Source: a virus. Taken from it: 35,185 bases of DNA. Position numbers and translations under genes: made by a program. Of the stretch, positions 29,625-35,185 are shown piece by piece. Location: positions 1 through 35,185 of the IMG/VR virus record IMGVR_UViG_3300011115_000594; one strand, written 5' to 3'. Numbering within the stretch: position 1 is the first letter of the stretch; every line of letters starts with the position of its first letter. The notes below the pieces were generated by a model. The model worked only from the letters and a program-made list of their open reading frames with translations, made no database searches and was not told the origin of the DNA.

Positions 29625-30236
29625 TTAGCCCTTCATCCGGGCGTTGATTGCCTTGGCAAACTCTTCAGGCTTGCCAGCAAATTGCTTGACGAGTGAGCCA
29701 ACGTCACCAATGTCCATGCCACGCGGCAGGGCTGCTCGGCTCATATCAATCTTGGTTCCGATTGGGTCGCGGGCGAACAGGTCGCGCCATGACTCAAGGA
29801 GAGCAACTGGGTTACGGGAAGCCTGCAACTGACCAACAAGCGCCTCGCGCTGTGAGTCTGGGATGCGGTAGCCCTCCTGCTCCATGATCTCCACTTCGCG
29901 CTCAAACTTCTCGCGCTTCAACTCGGCTTCAAGTCGAGCGAACCGCGACTTGAGGCGAGCGTTTTCCGACCGCAAGGCGTAGGTCGAGCGACGGCTGGCA
30001 ACGACTGATTCGTCTTCCATCTCGTCCTCTTCTTCGCCCGCTTCGATGTCGATGTGGACTTGACCTTCGGACTCTTCATCCTCAGCCATCTTGTCCTTTT
30101 CTTCCTCGTCGTCCGCAGCCATCTCGTCCTTATCGTCCGAGTCGTCCGCGAACTTCTTCTTCATCATGTCCGAGAGTTCGGAGATGGCGCACTTCATGGC
30201 CTCCAACTCCTCGCGCATATCGTCGCTGGATGCCAT
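29625..30236 (-). CDS. Internal in-frame start: scaffold protein alone
   Basis: ATG 30236 (MASSDDMREELEAMKCAISE) lies five bases after AAGGAGGAGG (30242-30251), one of the best ribosome binding sites in the window, inside the protease gene. The 203-residue product would be the acidic, coiled-coil scaffold without the protease. Lambda C/Nu3 and Mu I/Z use the same nested arrangement to make many scaffolds per protease. Confidence 0.72.
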   Translation of the reverse strand: MASSDDMREELEAMKCAISELSDMMKKKFADDSDDKDEMAADDEEEKDKMAEDEESEGQVHIDIEAGEEEDEMEDESVVASRRSTYALRSENARLKSRFARLEAELKREKFEREVEIMEQEGYRIPDSQREALVGQLQASRNPVALLESWRDLFARDPIGTKIDMSRAALPRGMDIGDVGSLVKQFAGKPEEFAKAINARMKG

Positions 30237-31118
30237 GCTGGCCTCCTCCTTGGTAGTCGTCGGGACAAAGGTATTGAGTCCGCCACCAGCCCCGACGAGG
30301 TCATGGTTGGACTTTGAACAAGTGATCTTCTCGCCCTTGCGGGTGAAATGGGTATCCGGGAGGGGACGGCGCGGGGTTTCACGCCCGAGCAGCGCCACCT
30401 CGGAGAGGTGATTTGAGCCTGACCAGATCTCAGCCGACCGACGCGGGAAGGCGTTGGTAGCAATGAAGCGGTCGAAAATATCGCGGTTCACTTCCATGTC
30501 GCCCACAATGTACCCAATTCCATCGCGTTCTTCGTAGGAAATTGTGGGGAATCGACCGACAGCGGACTTCGGTTCCTTGCCGTCCTTCTCGTGCATGATG
30601 ACGAGGCGAGGGAACGAGCCACGAGCCATGTGCTTGCGCGTACTAGCGACGATGTCCTTGAGGCGCTTGTTGTTGAAACGCTTTAGCTCCGGGTCAGCCT
30701 CGCCATCGTCGATGGCTGGGTCAAACGCCATGAACAATTCAACGCGCTCAATCATGACTTTGTCGCCGTCTTCGGCAACGGTGTGGGATGTCTTTCCGTT
30801 CACAGTCTTCTCCTCTTTGCGGTCTAGTTCTTTATCCTTGCGCTCCGCCCACGCCTTGCCCGCATCGCCGCCCCATAGGAGCCACGCTATATAGCCAGCG
30901 GAATCTTTGCCCCAGCCTTCGCCCTGCTTGTCCACCTCGTGCCGAGCGAAGTAGGACACCATGCGGCGCACGGTTTCGGGTGACAGGTTCGCCCGGTTCT
31001 TGATGTCACGCGCCCGCGCCACGCCGATTTCCGTGCCACCGCGACCATGCTTTTCCCGCAGCTCAAGGCCACGCGCAGCATTGGATGCCATTTCGGTGGT
31101 TGGCTTTAGGTCGATCAT
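29625..31118 (-). CDS. Head maturation protease fused to scaffold
   Basis: A 497-residue product. Residues 1-105 form a separate N-terminal domain (KHGRGGTEIGVARARDIKNR, SPETVRRMVSYFARHEVDKQ, DSAGYIAWLLWGGDAGKAW), often found attached to phage proteases. About 110-270 is the Mu gpI-like protease region (IERVELFMAFDPAIDDGEAD, ARGSFPRLVIMHEKDGKEPK, DMEVNRDIFDRF, RRSAEIWSG, LSEVALLGRETP). The rest is a highly acidic, then coiled-coil scaffold (YALRSENARLKSRFARLEAE) ending FAKAINARMKG. An internal start at 30236 can make the scaffold alone. The gene starts within the upstream stop (TAATG). Confidence 0.82.
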   Translation of the reverse strand: MIDLKPTTEMASNAARGLELREKHGRGGTEIGVARARDIKNRANLSPETVRRMVSYFARHEVDKQGEGWGKDSAGYIAWLLWGGDAGKAWAERKDKELDRKEEKTVNGKTSHTVAEDGDKVMIERVELFMAFDPAIDDGEADPELKRFNNKRLKDIVASTRKHMARGSFPRLVIMHEKDGKEPKSAVGRFPTISYEERDGIGYIVGDMEVNRDIFDRFIATNAFPRRSAEIWSGSNHLSEVALLGRETPRRPLPDTHFTRKGEKITCSKSNHDLVGAGGGLNTFVPTTTKEEASMASSDDMREELEAMKCAISELSDMMKKKFADDSDDKDEMAADDEEEKDKMAEDEESEGQVHIDIEAGEEEDEMEDESVVASRRSTYALRSENARLKSRFARLEAELKREKFEREVEIMEQEGYRIPDSQREALVGQLQASRNPVALLESWRDLFARDPIGTKIDMSRAALPRGMDIGDVGSLVKQFAGKPEEFAKAINARMKG

Positions 31119-32446
31119 TAGGTGGTTAGCCCTTGAATTTGACCGTCACTTAGACGCGTTGGGAAATACTTGAGCGTGCAGATGCTGTTGTTGAGCATGA
31201 CGGTCGTGTCGGTGATGCTCGTGCCGTCCGTGGATGGGCCGCCGATACTCATGTACGTCGGAGCAACGCTAAACGCCAGCGTCCCCGCAACGACCGCGCC
31301 ACCGTTAAGGCACAGGCTTACCTTTGTACCGTCGTAACTAAATGCGCCCTTTGCCAACGCCCCGGCGGTCAGGCTGTTGCTTGTCGTAGCGGTCGCCGCT
31401 GCGCCAAAGTCTGCCAGCCGCAGCGTGAGAGCGGAAGGAGTCTGATACATATGCAGATGGCGGTTGCGGACATCGGCAGTCGCTATTACTGAGCGAGCGG
31501 TTGCGCTTGATGCGTTGCCGTACCAGTTGGAAACAAATGTTCCAATCGTCCCGCCCTTGTACCACGAGCTGAAGTTTGTCCCGGCGGCAATGATGGCGGT
31601 GTCGGCAGCGCGAGTAACTGCCAACAAAGTGGTTGAAATATAACTAGAGGCTTGCGACCCTACTTCTATTTGTCCGCCCCACATGAGCATTCCTTGACTG
31701 GCTACGCCAACAAACGGCCCACCAGTAGAATCTGTAGAAGTGCTTGAGTCCATGAAGAAATAGATGGACGTACTTGCTGCATATGTTCCAGTGAGCGTAA
31801 CCCGATACCAATCATTTTGATATTGCGTAATGGTTGCAGACTTGTTCGCTGCTGATCCGCCAATGGCGACAATGCTTCCAGCGCCATTCAAATCAACAAT
31901 CACAGAAGCAGCGATTAAGCCGCCTGCATTTATTCCTGCTCGATAATTGCTATTTAGTCGCTTGAACCACATACTTACGGTTACAGCTCCGCTCAATGTA
32001 ACACCAGCGCCATATTGCAAACGGTGATATCCGCTAACTAATGTCGGATAGAACCCAACCGCTGTACCGTTTGACGGGGAGGTTCCGGTAGTGCGGGAAA
32101 GAATATCTGAATCGCTATATGAAAGGCTTGTAGAAAATGCTTGCGAAGATAATTGATAATTCGTAACAGGGAATTCAATTAGCAACCCTTTTGGCACAAG
32201 CGTTGTAGGGTCAAAATCAAACCGAGCCTGCTGCGCCGTTGCAACCGTTGTGACATAGCCTTGATTGTTGATGTAGGTAGCCAGCGGCGTAGCGTCTGCA
32301 CGGGTAAACGTAATGCGCGGATCAAGTGCGCCCATCGCCGTGAAGTCAAGGGTCAGCGTCGAGCCGTCTGGGGCGCGTGATCCCTTGCGGCTGTCGTAAG
32401 ACGAGCCGGGTATTCGCGCCATGCGTGGACGGTTCAAGCGATTCAT
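31118..32446 (-). CDS. LamG/concanavalin-like head or tail fibre protein
   Basis: A 442-residue product. The N-terminus (LDPRITFTRADATPLATYIN, RFDFDPTTLVPKGLLIEFPV then TNYQLSSQAF) is the well-known start of phage fibre proteins that carry a jelly-roll carbohydrate-binding domain. Two such domains seem present: one with VTVSMWFKRLNSNYRAGINA and YRVTLTGTYAASTSIYFF, and one with LAKGAFSYDGTKVSLCLNGG ending LSDGQIQGL. It lies among head genes, so a capsid-mounted fibre binding sugars is plausible. The middle part is AT-rich relative to neighbours. Confidence 0.75.
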   Translation of the reverse strand: MNRLNRPRMARIPGSSYDSRKGSRAPDGSTLTLDFTAMGALDPRITFTRADATPLATYINNQGYVTTVATAQQARFDFDPTTLVPKGLLIEFPVTNYQLSSQAFSTSLSYSDSDILSRTTGTSPSNGTAVGFYPTLVSGYHRLQYGAGVTLSGAVTVSMWFKRLNSNYRAGINAGGLIAASVIVDLNGAGSIVAIGGSAANKSATITQYQNDWYRVTLTGTYAASTSIYFFMDSSTSTDSTGGPFVGVASQGMLMWGGQIEVGSQASSYISTTLLAVTRAADTAIIAAGTNFSSWYKGGTIGTFVSNWYGNASSATARSVIATADVRNRHLHMYQTPSALTLRLADFGAAATATTSNSLTAGALAKGAFSYDGTKVSLCLNGGAVVAGTLAFSVAPTYMSIGGPSTDGTSITDTTVMLNNSICTLKYFPTRLSDGQIQGLTT

Positions 32447-33004
32447 TTACAGGTTAGCCCAGAAGGTTCCCATGTCTGGCGTGCCGCTCGACTTGAATTG
32501 CGCGGTGACGTAGGACGACCCGGCAAGGTCAATCATTGCGTAGGCGGGTTCCACGTTTGACGCAACCGCCGTAGCGGGCGAGTACAGGTTGGCGGCAGGC
32601 GTTCCGCTGACCTGCGTGATGCTTGAGAAGGTGCGCGTGTTCGCCACGTCAATGGTGTAGTTCGGAACGGTTCCGCTCGTGAAGCCAAGGGTAAAGTCGG
32701 CGAGGACGGTCGGCATATACCAGAAGCTTGTGCCTGCGACATCAAGGTATTTTTTCCAGCCGAGGACACGCATACCGATGCTCGTCTGTGCGGTGGTCGC
32801 AGACACAAGGAACGGCATGACGTAGAGCAGGGAGGGCGCTGTGCCGCTCACTGATGCCGTGTTGATGTCCCACAGGAGGGCGGTTCCAGTAGTGCTCGTC
32901 GGCGCAGCGTTGAGCAAAACGGCCTGCGCTGCGGTATAGGTTGCAGGGACGGTAGCGACCGTAACCTTGCGGAAGTTCTCTTGTGCTGTGTTGATGACGG
33001 GCAT
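32447..33004 (-). CDS. Beta-rich structural protein, unknown
   Basis: A 185-residue product (MPVINTAQENFRKVTVATVP ... TGTALLWDINTASVSGTAPS, LLYVMPFLVSATTAQTSIGM ... FWYMPTVLADFTLGFTSGTV ... YAMIDLAGSSYVTAQFKSSG). The alternating pattern suggests a jelly-roll or sandwich fold, probably a virion surface or fibre-base protein, since it precedes the LamG-like fibre gene with no spacer. No family was recognised. Confidence 0.65.
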   Translation of the reverse strand: MPVINTAQENFRKVTVATVPATYTAAQAVLLNAAPTSTTGTALLWDINTASVSGTAPSLLYVMPFLVSATTAQTSIGMRVLGWKKYLDVAGTSFWYMPTVLADFTLGFTSGTVPNYTIDVANTRTFSSITQVSGTPAANLYSPATAVASNVEPAYAMIDLAGSSYVTAQFKSSGTPDMGTFWANL

Positions 33005-33700
33005 TTACAATTCTCCTCTGCGCTTCATGTCGAGCGCGATTGCGACCGCTTGGTCTTGTGGCTTGCCTTCTTTGATGAGCTTGGCGATCTTCGCGCCGAC
33101 GGCTGGGTCAGCGGCGGACATGATCTTCAGCCCTGCCTTCTGCTCCTCGGACTGCTCGCGGGTCATGCGGGTCTTCGCGCCGGGGCGGGAGGCGCGTGAA
33201 CGGTCAGCCTCAAGGTCTTGTCCGACCATCTCCGCGAGTTCGTGCAGGCTGACATCCTTGCCTGTTGGCGTAATGTCGGCAAGGCGCATGGCTTCAGTAG
33301 CAAGCGCATCGCGCTTCTTGGCGTTGTTGTAACTGCCGGGGGTCGTCTCAAGGAGGCGGTAAACGTCTTCGGCGCGTCCGAATGATGCCTTCGCGCCGGG
33401 GCGGGAGGACAGGGTCTTAAACGGCGTTTGCTGTTGGTACTTGACTACCTTAGAAATTTGAACATTAACATCCTTGGCTCTTGGGTTGCTTTTCTTCAAA
33501 GTCTCAAGCATTTGCTTCCCGTAATGCTCTGCTTCAGCTTGGGTATCAAACGTCCTATTTCCCAAGATGGAATTGTCAACGTATCCGCTAATTACAAAGT
33601 AATTGCCCTCGCTGCCCTCAAACGACACTTTTGCGTTGTTGCCAGCAGCAAATCCAAGACGGGCGACGATTTCCTTGCGTGTGTTGCTCATGTCGTGCAT
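33005..33700 (-). CDS. RPGAKA-linked modular protein, right copy (complete)
   Basis: A 231-residue product from ATG 33700 (GGGAG upstream; alternative ATG 33691). It begins MSNTRKEIVARLGFAAG after three residues. Modules: an alpha/beta one to about residue 98 (GNYFVISGYVDNSILGNRTF, DTQAEAEHYGKQMLETLKKS), linker SRPGAKA (99-105), a helical one (AEDVYRLLETTPGSYNNAKK to about 170), linker SRPGAKT (171-177) and a C-terminal helical one with AKIAKLIKEGKPQDQAVAIA, a motif seen in small phage and bacterial proteins (DUF6496-like). The left copy carries one more module. It sits between MuF and a structural gene. Function unknown. Confidence 0.8.
   Translation of the reverse strand: MHDMSNTRKEIVARLGFAAGNNAKVSFEGSEGNYFVISGYVDNSILGNRTFDTQAEAEHYGKQMLETLKKSNPRAKDVNVQISKVVKYQQQTPFKTLSSRPGAKASFGRAEDVYRLLETTPGSYNNAKKRDALATEAMRLADITPTGKDVSLHELAEMVGQDLEADRSRASRPGAKTRMTREQSEEQKAGLKIMSAADPAVGAKIAKLIKEGKPQDQAVAIALDMKRRGEL
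33173..33407 (-). repeat. Two copies of 18-bp linker repeat (33173-33190, 33390-33407)
   Basis: Both are exact CTTCGCGCCGGGGCGGGA on the + strand. The second sits where the left copy has two repeats (252-269 and 489-506) flanking the extra module, as expected if one recombination event between repeats removed or added it. Confidence 0.9.
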
Positions 33701-33725
33701 CGTAGCGATCTCCCTTGCGATTTAT

Positions 33726-34808
33726 TTATGCGTTTACGAAACCGGGGTCAGGAACTTGGCGTGTGTCCACGAGGCGCTGACGCGCCCCGTTGTGCTTGGC
33801 AATAGCGGCTGGGTCTATCGTCCCGTTCGGGCGCGTCCAACGCTCGCGCATGGCCTCGGCGGCGGGGACGGGGATAATGGCACACCGACAATTAAATCCA
33901 AGCGGCGGGGCGATTCCAAGGCGGTCGAAGTCTGCCATCGTCCCAACGTAGCCGTCAAAGGCGCGGTGCGTGTCCCGCGTGCGCGGGTCTTTGGTGGCGC
34001 TGAATTGCACCAGCGGGACGAACGCCTGTACCCGCTCATCCCGTAGGACTTCGGCGCTGCCCTCGGTCATAGCGCGGTTGGTGTTCGTCCGCAGGACGGT
34101 TTCAAGGCGGGAGGCGGTTAACCCCGTCCCGGTCATCATCTGGGCGGTGGTCACGAAGTCGCCGAGGTTCATGGTCTTGATGAGCTTGCCGACCACGCTC
34201 TTGGTCGGGCGCTCCTCGATGACCTGCGCGATCAGTTCCTGCACCATCCGCGCCTGCGCGACTGGCATGGCGGTGACGAAGAAGGTGGTATCAACGATCC
34301 GCTTGACCCGGGAGATAGCGCCCTGCGGCCCCCGTGTAACACCACGTAACAACGAATCGAGGATCGGGGACTGCTTGCGGAGGTCAGGAAGGGCGTTTTC
34401 GCGCTCGTGATCGGTCACGTCCCCGGCGCTGGCGGCGGCCGCCTTGACCAGCAAATCCCAGTCGGCGCGGGTAATCGGGACGCGCTTCCTGAACCAGCCC
34501 GTTATTGGAGCCATCCATTTCGTCCCGAAGCCCTCAAGGGAGATCGGGACATCCCGGTCAAACTTGACCGCGTCCCCATCGTCGAGCATTCCTTCAATCG
34601 CCCCGTCCGGGATCTTGGCGGTATCCACGGTGTCACGCGCCCCGAAGAGCCACGATGCCATCAGGAGCGCCGCAGTCGCCTCATGAAACTCCGCCCACGC
34701 GGGGAGGGGATCTTCGCCCCGAATCTGAGCCGCGACCGCCCTGCGGTACGCCTGCTGCGACTGGCGCAGAACCTTGCGGAGGTGCTTGTCGAGGTCGGCT
34801 TTGGTCAT
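33726..34808 (-). CDS. MuF-type phage head morphogenesis protein, right copy
   Basis: 360 residues, identical to the product of 826-1908 except Lys for Asn at residue 65. All family motifs are intact (TNTNRAMTEGS, DPRTRDTHRAFDG, PPLGFNCRC). ATGA overlap with the portal stop is kept. It is most likely the same gene from a second strain at the other end of a circular map. Confidence 0.9.
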   Translation of the reverse strand: MTKADLDKHLRKVLRQSQQAYRRAVAAQIRGEDPLPAWAEFHEATAALLMASWLFGARDTVDTAKIPDGAIEGMLDDGDAVKFDRDVPISLEGFGTKWMAPITGWFRKRVPITRADWDLLVKAAAASAGDVTDHERENALPDLRKQSPILDSLLRGVTRGPQGAISRVKRIVDTTFFVTAMPVAQARMVQELIAQVIEERPTKSVVGKLIKTMNLGDFVTTAQMMTGTGLTASRLETVLRTNTNRAMTEGSAEVLRDERVQAFVPLVQFSATKDPRTRDTHRAFDGYVGTMADFDRLGIAPPLGFNCRCAIIPVPAAEAMRERWTRPNGTIDPAAIAKHNGARQRLVDTRQVPDPGFVNA

Positions 34809-35185
34809 CGCTTGCGCTTGCGGACGGCGGCTACCTTCGGCGCTTCAGGGGCTGGCTCGTCGCCCTCGCTCTCGTTGCCCTGCCCAAGCATGGCGGACAG
34901 CGGGTTGGACGATGTGCCCGCGCTGCCTGCGGCTTGACCGCCGAGGACGGATTCCCCGTCTTCCGGGTCGGACAGCCCGAGGAGGTCGCGCACTTCGCGC
35001 TCGCTGACGCGGCCACCCATTTGAATGAACGTCTGAATCGCTTCTAGGCGCTCCTTGGGGTTCGGGCGCTCAGGTGCGAAGACGAACCGAATGCGGCGTG
35101 CGTCCTCTTCAGAGGCTCCGAGCATCCCGGCAATGATGCGGACGAGGTCGGTGGTCAGGCTCTCCGCGAGGCAATCCGCGTGATA
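34805..35185 (-). CDS. Portal protein, right copy (5' part beyond window)
   Basis: The C-terminal part of the DUF935 portal, open to the window edge; its N-terminal coding part lies outside. The last 106 residues match the left copy except Thr for Ala in SAG(A/T)SSNPL. An internal methionine (codon at 35125) is not the real start. Confidence 0.85.
   Translation of the reverse strand, partial: YHADCLAESLTTDLVRIIAGMLGASEEDARRIRFVFAPERPNPKERLEAIQTFIQMGGRVSEREVRDLLGLSDPEDGESVLGGQAAGSAGTSSNPLSAMLGQGNESEGDEPAPEAPKVAAVRKRKR

Larger units (their letters stand above)
33138..35185. repeat. Right copy of imperfect terminal redundancy
   Basis: Homologous to 1-2285 minus the 237-bp module. Within MuF the DNA differs at many third positions, while the proteins differ at one residue. 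Both copies keep open frames and the same overlaps, so both are or were under selection. Confidence 0.9.

Overview
The window is almost entirely a small tailed-phage genome (order Caudoviricetes) of about 33 kb, read slightly more than once round. Positions 1-2285 and 33138-35185 are homologous, so the unit genome is about 32.9-33.1 kb and the window probably comes from a circular or circularly permuted map. The two ends are not identical. They differ by many silent substitutions and by one clean 237-bp in-frame block, so they look like two related strains or two diverged copies. No integrase, tRNA, rRNA, CRISPR array, DNA polymerase or RNA polymerase was seen. Base composition is fairly GC-rich, with AT-richer patches in the receptor-binding and tail genes. 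A lipobox protein and spanin-like genes suggest a Gram-negative host; the host itself cannot be named.

Layout. From a control region at 9100-9513, two divergent transcription units leave. Rightward (+, 9514-14811) runs an early/recombination unit: small unknown proteins, a C5-cytosine DNA methyltransferase with a second ORF hidden in another frame, a CsrA-like protein, a small HTH protein, a RusA-like resolvase, an Erf-type annealing protein and a Gp157-like protein. It is driven by two near-identical promoters (TTGACA-N17-TAYCTT) and ends at a strong hairpin terminator. Leftward (-, 9099 down to 1, then round the circle 35185 down to 14812) runs one long unit: HNH nuclease, winged-helix protein with four palindromic iterons inside its own gene (a lambda-O-like origin), a possible replication partner, terminase, Mu-type portal and MuF, head genes, tail genes, tail spike, a lysis-like cluster and two cysteine-rich proteins.

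The head module is Mu-like: DUF935 portal, MuF, protease plus scaffold in one gene with an internal start, capsid, gp36-like and gpG-like connectors. The tail chaperones use a lambda-like -1 frameshift on GGGAAAA. The apparent tape measure is very short.

The most unusual feature is a family of modular proteins next to the terminase, portal and MuF genes. They begin with an (R)RLGFAA-like tag and consist of unrelated small domains joined by a repeated RPGAKAKF linker. The linker is encoded by an almost invariant 18-bp DNA repeat. Between the two window ends, one whole 79-residue domain has been gained or lost exactly between two of these repeats. This looks like a cassette system for shuffling small, possibly virion-packaged, protein domains.
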